Assembly (NCBI GenBank): GCA_001783035.1 | Contig: MFQK01000007.1 | Coordinates: 19,669-48,211, forward strand | Direction of reading: 5' to 3' | Source of the DNA: Candidatus Magasanikbacteria bacterium RIFCSPLOWO2_02_FULL_44_11 | GTDB lineage: Bacteria > Patescibacteriota > Patescibacteriia > Magasanikbacterales > GWA2-37-8 | Length of the DNA stretch: 28,543 bases | Shown: positions 1 to 7,966 of the stretch, piece by piece | Numbering within the stretch: position 1 is the first letter of the stretch | Layout: every line of letters begins with the position of its first letter | Notes under the pieces: model-generated | Told to the model about the DNA's origin: nothing | What the model saw: the letters and a program-made list of their open reading frames with translations, nothing else | The model's database searches: none | Position numbers and translations under genes: made by a program

Positions 1-493
1 TTTATATCCGGCGAGCCATTGTACGGCAGTTCGTTTTGGAATAAGCTTATATGGACTACACCCCGACGCGGTAACCACATCACTGGTCCGGCTAAAACCG
101 GTCCTTACTTGGAAAACAACGGTCATCCAGGTTAAAACTATCCCCACAAGCAGCCGGATAAGCTACGGTGGAACTTATATCGCAAAAAGAGAGACTAAAC
201 TAGCAATTTTACCAATTGGCTATTGGGACGGACTGCCGCGCCATCTCAGTAACCGCGCCGACGTTCTTATTAGGGGAAAACGTTGCCCCATACGCGGCCG
301 TATTTGCATGAATTTAACTATGGTCGACGTATCTGACCTCTTGAATATTAAAGCGGGGGAGACGGCTACTATTATTGGTCGGGACAAAAAAGAAACCATC
401 ACAGCCGAAGAATTGGCTGGCTCGGCCGGGACGATTAACTATGAAATAGTTTCTAGAATCAATCCGCTTATTCCAAGGCAAGTTGTTGCTTGA
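1..493 (+). CDS. alr: Alanine racemase, C-terminal part (partial, runs off the window start)
   Basis: The open frame read from base 2 ends at TGA (491-493) and gives about 163 residues matching the C-terminal half of PLP-dependent alanine racemase, which converts L-Ala to D-Ala for peptidoglycan. Visible family landmarks, in order, are VRFGISLYGL, ISYGGTY (which carries the tyrosine that acts as the catalytic base in the family), GYWDGLPR (equivalent of GYADG), GRICMNLTMVDV (equivalent of GRxCMDQ) and ITAEELAGSAGTINYEI near the end. The PLP-lysine half lies upstream, outside the window. The next gene, ftsQ, starts 1 base after the stop, so the two are probably cotranscribed. An internal ATG at 308 gives a 61-residue frame, but this is only the tail of alr. 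Identification is firm. Whether the full gene is intact cannot be judged here. Confidence 0.93.
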   Translation, partial: LYPASHCTAVRFGISLYGLHPDAVTTSLVRLKPVLTWKTTVIQVKTIPTSSRISYGGTYIAKRETKLAILPIGYWDGLPRHLSNRADVLIRGKRCPIRGRICMNLTMVDVSDLLNIKAGETATIIGRDKKETITAEELAGSAGTINYEIVSRINPLIPRQVVA

Positions 494-494
494 T

Positions 495-1439
495 ATGCGT
501 TATTACCAATCACCAAACAGCTATCGGTCAAACCAACCTAAAAGGGGACTGTGGTTTCGTCTTTTTGGACATAAAAAAAGAAAAATAGTAACTCCCGAAA
601 CCACCCGCTATAACAATCCTTATTTAAAAAACAAAAAAAAATCATGGCGCATCCCTTATACTTTGATTGGTTGTCTGCTTATTTTTTTCGGCTGGGTCAG
701 TTTGATAATCTGGTTGCCATATTTCAAAATAAATAATATTACGGTCCAAAGTCAAAAAATTATTAAATCCGAAGAAGTAATTTTATTAGTCTCAGATTTC
801 ATTGAACCGAAATATTATTGGCCGAAAAATAATTACTTTCTAGTAAACCAAAAAAAAATCGCCGATTTATTAATGGGAAAGTTTGTCTTACAGGGAGTCG
901 ACGTTCAAAAGACATTCCCCAACACTATAAATATTACCCTACAGGAAAAAATTTCCTCGATTATTTATGATGATGGCCACGATTATTATTTGCTGGATCA
1001 AAGCGGATCCATTTTAAGACAAATTGCCGGAGCAGGGGAGTCGGTGGCAGTCTCGACCAGCACTTCCCCCACCTCAACTCCAGAACACTCACCGGACCTT
1101 GTTTTTCTAAAAAAAGAGTACGGTTCATACCCGATTATTTATGACTTAAGAAAAAATGAAGAACTTGATCAGACGTCTATTCTGTTTCCGAATAATTTCA
1201 TAAAAGGAGTCATAGAATTTTATAATAGCTTCAAACAAGCCAAATTAGGCACTATTAAGTACGGCGTCCTCGATGAATCTGGTAAATTAACCATCTTAAT
1301 CGATAAACCGTGGATTATTTATATGCAGCCAACCCACGATATCCGCGAACAAATTGAAAACCTCTCCATCATCACCAAACAATCCAAGCCAACGGAATAT
1401 ATTGATGTTCGTTTTGGAGAGCGCGTATATTGGAAGTAA
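495..1439 (+). CDS. ftsQ: Cell division protein FtsQ/DivIB-like (POTRA domain)
   Basis: This is a single-pass membrane protein of about 314 residues. It has a basic cytoplasmic N-terminus (about residues 1-55, rich in K/R), one transmembrane helix (about 58-80, containing LIGCLLIFFGWVSLIIWL) and an extracytoplasmic POTRA/FtsQ region. The POTRA signature runs from FKINNITVQ through VDVQKTFPNTINITLQE to YYLLDQSGSIL, typical of FtsQ/DivIB, the divisome scaffold that links FtsB/FtsL to septal synthesis. A Ser/Thr/Pro-rich insert (about residues 185-200) follows the POTRA region. ATG 495 is preferred to the upstream in-frame TTG at 483 because 483 lies inside alr, while 495 follows directly after its stop. 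No clear Shine-Dalgarno is present. The family call is strong although FtsQ diverges quickly. Confidence 0.85.
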   Translation: MRYYQSPNSYRSNQPKRGLWFRLFGHKKRKIVTPETTRYNNPYLKNKKKSWRIPYTLIGCLLIFFGWVSLIIWLPYFKINNITVQSQKIIKSEEVILLVSDFIEPKYYWPKNNYFLVNQKKIADLLMGKFVLQGVDVQKTFPNTINITLQEKISSIIYDDGHDYYLLDQSGSILRQIAGAGESVAVSTSTSPTSTPEHSPDLVFLKKEYGSYPIIYDLRKNEELDQTSILFPNNFIKGVIEFYNSFKQAKLGTIKYGVLDESGKLTILIDKPWIIYMQPTHDIREQIENLSIITKQSKPTEYIDVRFGERVYWK

Positions 1440-1510
1440 TTTTATGAGTCGAATGCGTTGTGGAAGGAGATAACCGGTCAAACCGGATCTGAATAGATAA
1501 GAATTACATA

Positions 1511-1538
1511 ACGTCGCATAATATAGATTAAGCGATTA
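1511..1538. other. Putative dif-like Xer recombination site
   Basis: A 28-base element has an 11-6-11 layout: left arm ACGTCGCATAA, centre TATAGA, right arm TTAAGCGATTA. The inner eight bases of the arms are inverted copies (TCGCATAA against TCGCTTAA, 7 of 8). The left arm shares CGCATAA with the XerC half of E. coli dif; the right half is less similar. It lies 42 bases upstream of the tyrosine recombinase start. Single-recombinase systems such as streptococcal XerS/difSL also place the site next to the gene. It could instead be an operator for the recombinase promoter. Confidence 0.45.
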
Positions 1539-1543
1539 TAGTA

Positions 1544-1564
1544 TGGTATACTACTAAGGTATAC
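1544..1564 (+). promoter_or_regulatory. Extended -10 promoter with a GGTATAC direct repeat upstream of the recombinase
   Basis: TATACT at 1547-1552 is preceded by TGG (extended -10). The heptamer GGTATAC occurs twice, at 1545-1551 and 1558-1564, with a 13-base period. Each copy contains the self-complementary GTATAC. The first copy covers the -10 box and the second would cover the start of transcription, so the pair may be a repressor site. No good -35 box is seen. The predicted leader is about 22 bases and lacks a Shine-Dalgarno. Confidence 0.45.
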
Positions 1565-1580
1565 ATATCTACATAATTTT

Positions 1581-2552
1581 ATGTTCAAACAATCCTCCCA
1601 GCCCATCATTGGTCATATAATTGACTTCCTGGAATATTGTGACGTTGAAAAAGGCCTCTCTTCGGTCACTGTCCATAACTACGACAACTTTTTAAAAGTT
1701 TTTTCCGAATGGCTTACCATCAACAAACTGGAAAATTTGAAACCTCACCAGCTTAGCGCCGACCATATTTGGGATTATCGCGTCTATTTATCCAAAAAAG
1801 AAGACCAACGCGGCCGACAGATAAAAAAAACCACCCAAAACTACTATCTCATCGCTCTGCGCAATCTGGTAAATTATTTTGCCGACAAAGATATCCGTTG
1901 TTTGCCGGCTGAAAAAATAAAATTACCAAAATTAACCGCCAAAGACAAAATGATCAAATTTTTGAAATTTGACCAAGTCATCCGATTATTTGAAATGCCT
2001 GACGTATCAAAGCCGGATGGCTTGCGCGATCGAGCGATACTTGAAGTACTCTTCTCCACCGGTTTGCGAGTATCGGAACTAACGTCGCTTAATATTACAA
2101 CTTTCAGCTCTCCCGAAGTATGGAAGGTAAAAAAAAATGATTTGGAAATAAGCGTCAGCGGCAAAGGCGGCTCTGTTCGTGTAATTTATTTTTCAGAAAG
2201 GGCTCTCGGCTGGCTCCAAAAATACTTAAAAACCAGAAAAGACCTCTACTCTCCCCTCTTTATCAATTACCGAAAAGACGAAGATGATAACGAACACCGC
2301 CTCACTTCCCGCTCGGTTGAGCGACTAGTAAGAAAATATACGACCATGGCCGGTTTGCCTGTCAACGCCACTCCGCATACTCTCAGACACAGCTTTGCCA
2401 CTGATCTTTTAGAGCAAGGGGCGGATATGCGCTCGGTCCAGGAACTTCTTGGTCACAAAAATATTGTCACCACTCAAATTTACACGCACGTGACCAACCC
2501 TCAATTGCGAGAAATCCATAAAAAATTTCACGGCGGAAACAATAAACAATAA
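1581..2552 (+). CDS. Tyrosine site-specific recombinase, XerC/XerD family
   Basis: The protein has 323 residues, slightly longer than typical XerC/D (about 300). An N-terminal SAM-like core-binding domain (about 5-110) precedes the catalytic domain. All catalytic residues are visible: R163 in GLRVSEL, K195 in SGKGG, H266 and R269 in PHTLRH, H292 in LLGHKN, and the nucleophile Y301 in QIYTHV. It should therefore be an active strand-exchange enzyme, probably resolving chromosome dimers at dif with FtsK. It stands alone with its own extended -10 promoter, and a dif-like palindrome lies 42 bases upstream. Position next to ftsQ fits a role in division, but an integrative element origin is not excluded. 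No phage or integron genes are nearby. XerC, XerD, XerA or XerS-type assignment cannot be made from sequence alone. Confidence 0.93.
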   Translation: MFKQSSQPIIGHIIDFLEYCDVEKGLSSVTVHNYDNFLKVFSEWLTINKLENLKPHQLSADHIWDYRVYLSKKEDQRGRQIKKTTQNYYLIALRNLVNYFADKDIRCLPAEKIKLPKLTAKDKMIKFLKFDQVIRLFEMPDVSKPDGLRDRAILEVLFSTGLRVSELTSLNITTFSSPEVWKVKKNDLEISVSGKGGSVRVIYFSERALGWLQKYLKTRKDLYSPLFINYRKDEDDNEHRLTSRSVERLVRKYTTMAGLPVNATPHTLRHSFATDLLEQGADMRSVQELLGHKNIVTTQIYTHVTNPQLREIHKKFHGGNNKQ

Positions 2553-2572
2553 TGAACTCCCAACTGAATAGC

Positions 2573-2619
2573 GCTGTATTAATCTGTAAGAGTATCCTCC
2601 TCTGTCTGTCGAATACAGC
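2573..2619. repeat. Inverted repeat/hairpin between recombinase and next gene
   Basis: GCTGTATT (2573-2580) and AATACAGC (2612-2619) form a perfect 8-base-pair stem with a 31-base loop. The stem starts about 20 bases after the recombinase stop (2550-2552) and ends 2 bases before the next ATG (2622). No U-run follows, so it is not a normal intrinsic terminator. It might sequester the start of the next gene or simply be a weak transcription barrier. Confidence 0.35.
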
Positions 2620-2621
2620 AT

Positions 2622-3083
2622 ATGCGCATTAGTCAACAATTACCAAGATTTCCCAAGAAAACAATGTTTATTGTTACCGGAAAACAAGATGCCCGATTCT
2701 ACATCGCCTACAATGACATCATTGAACGAGTAGCGTCATTCCGCATCAGAAAACCAAACTATTCCGATCGCGAAGGTTTTCGACAATTCACTCCGGCTGG
2801 AATTCGCGGTATGATATCCGGCTCGGTGCTAAATCCGGTCGACCGAGCTATACGCCTGGAATTTCGCCACACTATCGCCGCTACAGCCGCAGCACTTTTT
2901 CGCCTGAACCAAATCAAGCGAGTGATCTTATTTGCGCCACGGCAATTCATTTCAGACACAAAATTATCATTACCAAAAAATGTCCAAGCGATTATCACCC
3001 ATATTATCGCCGCCAATCTTTATGAAAGTCACCCCTTTGAATTAATTAAACGTTATCAACTCACTCGCATTAAACATCTATAA
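2622..3083 (+). CDS. Host-attachment-protein / baeRF-like protein
   Basis: This 153-residue protein has no signal peptide or membrane segment. The layout resembles the Host_attach (PF10116-like) and bacterial archaeo-eukaryotic release factor (baeRF) families: an N-terminal strand FIVTGKQDARFYIAYND (where the families begin with a short hydrophobic strand and a DxxxARxF-like run), then a C-terminal segment VILFAPRQFISD followed by LSLPKNVQAIITHIIAANLYESHPFELIKRY, which parallels the vvaPprfLgxLRxxL...vaxxlxkdLtxxpxxel tail of the family. The biochemical function of such proteins is not established. An alternative start at ATG 2664 would begin exactly at the FIVTG strand and also fits; the 2622 start is kept because it gives a longer basic lead-in. 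The assignment rests on remote pattern similarity. Confidence 0.5.
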   Translation: MRISQQLPRFPKKTMFIVTGKQDARFYIAYNDIIERVASFRIRKPNYSDREGFRQFTPAGIRGMISGSVLNPVDRAIRLEFRHTIAATAAALFRLNQIKRVILFAPRQFISDTKLSLPKNVQAIITHIIAANLYESHPFELIKRYQLTRIKHL

Positions 3084-3108
3084 ATTCAATATTTGACTTG
3101 AAAAATAG

Positions 3109-3114
3109 TATAAT
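3109..3114 (+). promoter_or_regulatory. Likely -10 box (TATAAT) for the transglycosylase gene
   Basis: A perfect TATAAT lies 18 bases before the ATG at 3133, giving a predicted leader of about 12 bases without a Shine-Dalgarno. The nearest -35 candidate at proper distance is weak (TTCAAT, 3085-3090, 18-base spacer). Confidence 0.5.
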
Positions 3115-3132
3115 AGACGGTATCATATATGA

Positions 3133-4476
3133 ATGCAGGTAAACATCAGAAAATTGGCCATTACCGGTATTTTACTAATTACCTTGGCCCTACCGACCGG
3201 GTTTGGCGCGCAAGCCCAAACCTCGGTTATTAACGTTTCTGAAAAAGAAAAACTAGAGAAAGAACTGGCCGACATCGAGATCCAAATTAAAGCCTTCGAA
3301 GATGAACTGGCCAATACGCAAGGCGAAAAAAAGACATTAGAACAAGCCATTAAAAGACTTCGCGGCCAGGAAGATAGTCTTCGCTTGCAAATTAAATCGA
3401 CCAACCTAAAATTAAAAGACCTCGACAAAAAATTGGATTATACCGAGCAAAATATCACCAAAACAAAAGCGCAAAGCGCTAAACTAAAAAAACAATTGGT
3501 CGAGGTCATCCGTTTAATAAACCAAAAAGACCAGGAATTATTAATCGAAAGTTTGTCGGCCAAAGATGGTCTTTCCGAAGTGGCCCAAAATATTCAAAAT
3601 TATACCAAGATTTTCAGCCTTCTCCAAGCTATCGTCGCAAAAACCAGGTCGGTGCATGAAGATTTACAAAAACAACAAACCGCTCTCGAAGACCAGCAAG
3701 ACGACGCCCGAAAATTACTGGAGATAAAAGCCTCCCAACAAGAATTGTTGCTTTCCACGCTAGCCGAGAAAAAAGAGCTTTTGACAGAAACAAAAGGAAA
3801 AGAGAACACTTTCCAAGATATGTTAGCTGACGCGAAAAAACGCGCAAATCAGATCAGAAACCGCATTTATGAAACGATTGGCGGAGGCACTCAAGTGACT
3901 TTTGAAAAGGCCGTGGAAATTGCCGATTGGGCCGGCAAACAAACCGGCATTCGCACGCCTTTTCTTTTAGCTGTGTTAACGCAAGAATCAAACTTAGGCA
4001 AAAACGTCGGCACCTGCAATCGCTTGGGCGATCCCTCCGAAAAAAGCTGGCAAGTTATTATGAAACCGACACGAGATCATGAACCTTTCAAAACAATTAC
4101 CTCTGAGTTGGGGCTAGACATCGACATCACGCCTGTTTCTTGTCCGATGCGCCAAGGCGGCAAACAAATCGGTTGGGGTGGCGCCATGGGTCCGGCACAA
4201 TTTATTCCCTCGACCTGGATGGGGTATCGTTCGCGAGTTTCAGCCATAACCGGTCGGCCGGCAAATCCCTGGGACATCAAAGATGCCATGCTGGCGGCAG
4301 CAATAAAGCTCCGTGCCGACGGCGCAAACGGTACCTATGATAGTGAATGGAAAGCGGCGATGAAATATTTTGCCGGTTCCGTTAACCTCGCTTATCGTTT
4401 TTATGGCGACAATGTAATGAAAATAACCGCCAAATACGAAATCGATGTTGAAGCCATCAAAACCGCGAGCTTCTAA
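3133..4476 (+). CDS. Exported coiled-coil lytic transglycosylase (PcsB-like N-terminus, SLT/MltB-like C-terminus)
   Basis: The 447-residue protein has a signal peptide (about 1-29, ending in AQA), a long coiled coil (about 35-240, heptad-rich in E/K/L/Q as in PcsB/EnvC-type proteins) and a lysozyme-fold transglycosylase domain (about 255-440). The putative catalytic glutamate is E285 in LTQESNLG. The downstream GGAMGPAQFIPSTW (349-362) is the hallmark seen in MltB/SLT_2 enzymes. Two cysteines (C295, C337) inside the domain could form a disulfide outside the cell. It would cut the glycan strand of peptidoglycan, with the coiled coil controlling access, possibly through FtsEX-like partners (inference). 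It ends 8 bases from the end of the convergent M23 gene. This enzyme cuts glycan and its neighbour would cut peptide, so they may act together at the septum. Confidence 0.88.
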   Translation: MQVNIRKLAITGILLITLALPTGFGAQAQTSVINVSEKEKLEKELADIEIQIKAFEDELANTQGEKKTLEQAIKRLRGQEDSLRLQIKSTNLKLKDLDKKLDYTEQNITKTKAQSAKLKKQLVEVIRLINQKDQELLIESLSAKDGLSEVAQNIQNYTKIFSLLQAIVAKTRSVHEDLQKQQTALEDQQDDARKLLEIKASQQELLLSTLAEKKELLTETKGKENTFQDMLADAKKRANQIRNRIYETIGGGTQVTFEKAVEIADWAGKQTGIRTPFLLAVLTQESNLGKNVGTCNRLGDPSEKSWQVIMKPTRDHEPFKTITSELGLDIDITPVSCPMRQGGKQIGWGGAMGPAQFIPSTWMGYRSRVSAITGRPANPWDIKDAMLAAAIKLRADGANGTYDSEWKAAMKYFAGSVNLAYRFYGDNVMKITAKYEIDVEAIKTASF

Positions 4477-4484
4477 TTTATTAC

Positions 4485-5702
4485 CTATGGCGTAATATAA
4501 CCTAGAGGATTAACTGGAATACCGTTTAATCGAACTTCAAAGTGAAGGTGAGAACCGGTTACAAATGGCCCGGCACCGACCGTGCCCGGGCGGCCTCCGG
4601 AATAACCGATTATATCTCCTTTATTTACAAATTGGTCGTTGATCACGATTATTTCGCTCATGTGACCATAAAGAGTGGATAAACTGCCGGTGTGGATAAG
4701 CAAAACATAAGCATAACAACTGGCTAAAGTACAGGTACGCGCTCGGGCAACATAACCAGACGAAACGGCCCGCACGGGTGTACCTTGCGCTGCCCGAATA
4801 TCGAGGCCGCTATGTTCGAAAACATTGCGATAGGGGTAATCGATATCATGAAAATAAGAGCTGATATAACGGCTTATAACCGGCCAAGTCATTAGTACGC
4901 TGCCGCCATCGCTAATTTTATCTTGTTGCTGTAATTTCTTGCGTACGCGGTCTTCAAAAGCTCGCACCTCCCCCTCCGTAACTTGGTATTGCTGTTTTAG
5001 GCTGCTGAGGAGTACCTGGTATTTAGCTTCCGATGATTTTGTTTGCACTAAAAGATTTTGTTTAGCTCCAATTTGATTATTGAGGTTGACGCGGATATTT
5101 TCCAATTCACCGCGTAATTCTGCTAAATCTTTCCGTTTAATCTCCACTTGTTTTTTTCTTGATACCAAATCCTCTTTAGCTAAACGAAGCGTCTTAACCG
5201 ATCTGCCCAGATCAATATAAACATCTTCAGTTTGTTTAAGTTCATTATAAAAATCGGCGAAATTTTCATAAGTCAACATGATTTCAAAATAATTTTTCTG
5301 ATCGGCATCGTGAATCTGTTTGATCATCTGCGCGACTATCTTTTTTTGCTTACCCATCGCGCTGTTTTTGTCACCAATCGACAGCGTCAATTGTTGAATT
5401 TCTAATTCAGTTTTGACTATTTTTTCCTTAGTAAGTTCGATATCCGCGTTAAACTTATCCACTTGTGTATCAAGAATTTTAAGTTGATTACCAAGCGAAG
5501 CCGCTTCTGTTTTTCGATTCGCAATTTCCCGATTATACTTGGCAATCGACTCCTCCAAAATCTTAATCTTTTCTTTCCGAACCGCTATTTCTTTGTTTAA
5601 AACTTGAACATCATCGCTGCTAACCTCGGCAGAAACAAAAGAACCACTACCAACAATAGTGAAAATAATAAATGCTACAACAATTAACTTGGCCCTTTTC
5701 AT
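4485..5702 (-). CDS. Exported coiled-coil M23 peptidoglycan endopeptidase (EnvC/NlpD-like)
   Basis: The 405-residue protein has a signal peptide (about 1-25, ending SAE), a coiled coil (about 30-260) and a C-terminal LytM/peptidase M23 domain (about 290-403). The zinc and catalytic residues are all present: H297 and D301 in HSGLD, H347 in LYGHMS, and H385 and H387 in HLHFE. It should therefore be an active endopeptidase and not a degenerate activator like E. coli EnvC. Two cysteines (about 324 and 329) lie in a small loop insert. The start at 5702 is supported by an extended -10 box only 7 bases upstream, in the 19-base gap after gltX. The gene can thus be transcribed alone as well as by read-through from gltX. 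It converges with the transglycosylase gene, which has the same architecture. Confidence 0.92.
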   Translation of the reverse strand: MKRAKLIVVAFIIFTIVGSGSFVSAEVSSDDVQVLNKEIAVRKEKIKILEESIAKYNREIANRKTEAASLGNQLKILDTQVDKFNADIELTKEKIVKTELEIQQLTLSIGDKNSAMGKQKKIVAQMIKQIHDADQKNYFEIMLTYENFADFYNELKQTEDVYIDLGRSVKTLRLAKEDLVSRKKQVEIKRKDLAELRGELENIRVNLNNQIGAKQNLLVQTKSSEAKYQVLLSSLKQQYQVTEGEVRAFEDRVRKKLQQQDKISDGGSVLMTWPVISRYISSYFHDIDYPYRNVFEHSGLDIRAAQGTPVRAVSSGYVARARTCTLASCYAYVLLIHTGSLSTLYGHMSEIIVINDQFVNKGDIIGYSGGRPGTVGAGPFVTGSHLHFEVRLNGIPVNPLGYITP

Positions 5703-5718
5703 GCTATTTAGTATAGCA
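5703..5718 (-). promoter_or_regulatory. Extended -10 promoter giving a leaderless M23 mRNA
   Basis: On the minus strand TGC-TATACT (hexamer 5715-5710) lies 7 bases before the ATG at 5702. A weak -35 TTCATA is found 17 bases further upstream (5738-5733), inside gltX. Transcription would start at about 5703, leaving a leader of about 1 base. GCTAT and ATAGC around the -10 also form a small inverted repeat. Confidence 0.6.
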
Positions 5719-5721
5719 CAC

Positions 5722-7218
5722 CTAAATAACTTTATGAATTGCCGCTTTTAAACGAGTAACCACCTCAGCTTTACCCAATACCGCGGCGATTTCAAATGGA
5801 CCGGGTGATTTTTCCAGTCCCGACAAAGCGACCCGAAATGGCCATAAAACACTGCCGACCTGAAAACTATTAGCTTCAATCCAGGTTTTAATGTTATCCT
5901 CAAGTGTTTTGGTATGCCAATCAATATCTTTTAACGTCTCTAAATATGCCAACAAATCAGGAATAACCTTTTTAACTTCTTCCCGCGTGCCTTTTTTCCA
6001 CACCAACATCTCCACCGGATAATCGGGCACGGAAAAAATAAATCTTATCGCAGCTGGCAATTCACTCAGAGTCGTAACGCGTTCTCGTTCCAGCATCAAG
6101 ACCCGCGCCAACCAATCACTATACTTTTTATCCTCAAGTTTCTTCTCATCAATCAGTTTAGCCTCCACCAACCATGGCCAAGCCCTCTTCAATAACGCCG
6201 CGGGATCCAGTCGTTTTAGATATTCCTTATTGAACCAGTCCAATTTTTCTATATTAAAAACCGATCCGCCTTTGCCTACTTTTTCCAAACTAAAGGCCTT
6301 TATGAGTTCATCAAGCCCAAAAATTTCTTGTTCACCACCGGGATTCCAACCCAAAAAAGCGACAAAATTAACCAAAGCTTCCGGCAAATAGCCTTTTTTC
6401 TGATAATCAACCACTGCCACATCACCTTGGCGTTTACTTAATTTCGATTTATCGGTATTAAGCAATAATGGCAAATGGGCAAATTCGGGCGGCTTCCAAC
6501 CAAAATTAAGATAAAGTTGTAAATGTTTGGGAGTGCTGCTAATCCATTCCTCGCCACGAATAACATGAGATATTTCCATAGTATGATCGTCAACCACCAC
6601 CGCCAAATGGTAAGTTGGAAAACCATCCGACTTAATTAGAATTTGGTCATCAACAAGTTCATTTTTTATTCTGACTTCCCCGCGAATGAGGTCAAAGAAA
6701 ACCGTTTCACCGATTTTTGGCATAGCCAAACGAACTACATGCCTCTCCCCCGCCTTTACGCGTTTTTGCGCCTCTTCCGGCGGTATCGTTTTTAGACAAT
6801 GTTGATCATAACCGGTCGGCATTTTATTTTTTGTTTGTTGATCACGCAATTCCTCCAACCTTTCCGGCATACAAAAACAATAATAAGCGGCTTTTTTTTG
6901 AAGTAGTTCCTCGGCATATTTTCGGTAGATCGACAAACGCTCTGATTGTATGTAAGGACCGCGATCGCCTTTTTGATCTATTTGATTTTTATCCTTAGCC
7001 AAACAAACTCCCTCATCTTGAACAATACCGGCCCAATCGAGCGATTGCAATATATTAAGCGTGCCATCAGCCACTAACCTCTCTCGATCGGTATCTTCAA
7101 TCCGTACCAAAAACTTTCCCTTTTGTTTTTTAGCAAATAAGTAAGAATATAGAGCCGTGCGCAGACCACCTACATGCAAATAACCGGTGGGGCTCGGAGC
7201 AAAACGGGTACGAATCAT
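5722..7218 (-). CDS. gltX: Glutamyl-tRNA synthetase
   Basis: The protein is a 498-residue class I aminoacyl-tRNA synthetase. The N-terminal FAPSPTGYLHVGGLRTA contains the HIGH-type motif, IEDTDRER is the family motif following it, and KLSKRQG is the KMSKS loop. A CFC pair followed by YDQHC around residues 115-145 matches the bacterial GluRS zinc-binding insert. The C-terminal anticodon-binding helical domain is complete and ends in a helix. Length is normal for the family. It charges tRNA-Glu and, in organisms without GlnRS, also tRNA-Gln; which type this is cannot be read here. The start overlaps the end of the upstream glycosyltransferase gene by 4 bases (ATGA), so the two are translationally coupled. 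Confidence 0.97.
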   Translation of the reverse strand: MIRTRFAPSPTGYLHVGGLRTALYSYLFAKKQKGKFLVRIEDTDRERLVADGTLNILQSLDWAGIVQDEGVCLAKDKNQIDQKGDRGPYIQSERLSIYRKYAEELLQKKAAYYCFCMPERLEELRDQQTKNKMPTGYDQHCLKTIPPEEAQKRVKAGERHVVRLAMPKIGETVFFDLIRGEVRIKNELVDDQILIKSDGFPTYHLAVVVDDHTMEISHVIRGEEWISSTPKHLQLYLNFGWKPPEFAHLPLLLNTDKSKLSKRQGDVAVVDYQKKGYLPEALVNFVAFLGWNPGGEQEIFGLDELIKAFSLEKVGKGGSVFNIEKLDWFNKEYLKRLDPAALLKRAWPWLVEAKLIDEKKLEDKKYSDWLARVLMLERERVTTLSELPAAIRFIFSVPDYPVEMLVWKKGTREEVKKVIPDLLAYLETLKDIDWHTKTLEDNIKTWIEANSFQVGSVLWPFRVALSGLEKSPGPFEIAAVLGKAEVVTRLKAAIHKVI

Positions 7219-7964
7219 ATGGTCGAACGCAAAGCTAAATAACTAAAACGTATTATGGCATTAAAAATCCGGCCGATTCGGGTCGGCTGCCGGATCAAAC
7301 GATAAAGCCATTCTAAACCAAGCTTTCTCAAAAGTAAAGGCGCGCGGGGAATCTTTTCTGAAATAAAATCAAAGGCCCCACCCACTCCCATAGCCACCCC
7401 GACAGACGGCAGTTTAGTTATATATTTATCAATCCATTTCTCTTGCTTTCCCATACCAAAAGCCACAAAAAGGATAGCCGGCTCAGATGTGGCAATCTTT
7501 TTGAGCACCATTTCATTAGCCTCGCTATCAATCATCAGTTCACCGACATCATTTTCTTTCATGATCGGCCCCTTATCAAAACCGGCGACCGATAGTTTTG
7601 GAAAACTCCGTAATAAATTCTTTTTTGTTTGAGCGACAACATTATCATCCCCGGAACCTAATAAATAAATCGACCGGTTTTCACTTTCGGCTAAAGCGCA
7701 AATACTAAGCATCAGATCTACCCCAGAAATTCGCTCAATCTTTTCGCTAGCGAAAAATTGAATACCGCGCCCATCACAAATATTTAAATCCGCGGCGTTC
7801 AGAATATTTCTAAAATAAACGTCTCCTTGTGCTTTGACCAACATTTCGGGATTGGGTGTGTACAATTTGAACTGTTTTTTTTCAACCAAAGCCTCTTTAA
7901 TTATTCTAATAGCGTCCGCCGAAGATATTTTTTCAATGCGTACACCCAGTAAACTAAATGACAT
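7215..7964 (-). CDS. WecG/TagA/CpsF family glycosyltransferase
   Basis: About 249 residues with the full family pattern: an N-terminal LLGVRIEKIS, YTPNPEMLVKA, the LNICDGRGI segment carrying the conserved aspartate, IYLLGSGDDNV, ILFVAFGMGKQEKWI, GVGGAFDFISEKIPRAP and the C-terminal GLEWLYRLIRQPTRIGR. GT26 enzymes of this family transfer an N-acetylhexosamine such as ManNAc onto undecaprenyl-PP-GlcNAc during teichoic-acid or polysaccharide assembly; the substrate here is unknown. The C-terminal basic/hydrophobic tail suggests membrane association. ATG 7964 is chosen over a TTG at 7970 because the upstream ThpR-like frame ends at 7967, leaving a 2-base gap. It is cotranscribed with gltX and works in the same general process as the Wzx/Wzy/GT genes further on. 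Confidence 0.92.
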   Translation of the reverse strand: MSFSLLGVRIEKISSADAIRIIKEALVEKKQFKLYTPNPEMLVKAQGDVYFRNILNAADLNICDGRGIQFFASEKIERISGVDLMLSICALAESENRSIYLLGSGDDNVVAQTKKNLLRSFPKLSVAGFDKGPIMKENDVGELMIDSEANEMVLKKIATSEPAILFVAFGMGKQEKWIDKYITKLPSVGVAMGVGGAFDFISEKIPRAPLLLRKLGLEWLYRLIRQPTRIGRIFNAIIRFSYLALRSTI

Positions 7965-7966
7965 AA

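Noticed and set aside
483..494. TTG start for ftsQ at 483
   Set aside because: It lies inside the alr frame. ATG 495, directly after the alr stop, is the simpler start.
1474..1486. CCGGT-CAA-ACCGG hairpin after ftsQ as terminator
   Set aside because: The stem is only 5 bp and no T-run follows.
3093..3098. TTGACT as -35 of the transglycosylase promoter
   Set aside because: Only 10 bases separate it from TATAAT, too short for sigma-70.
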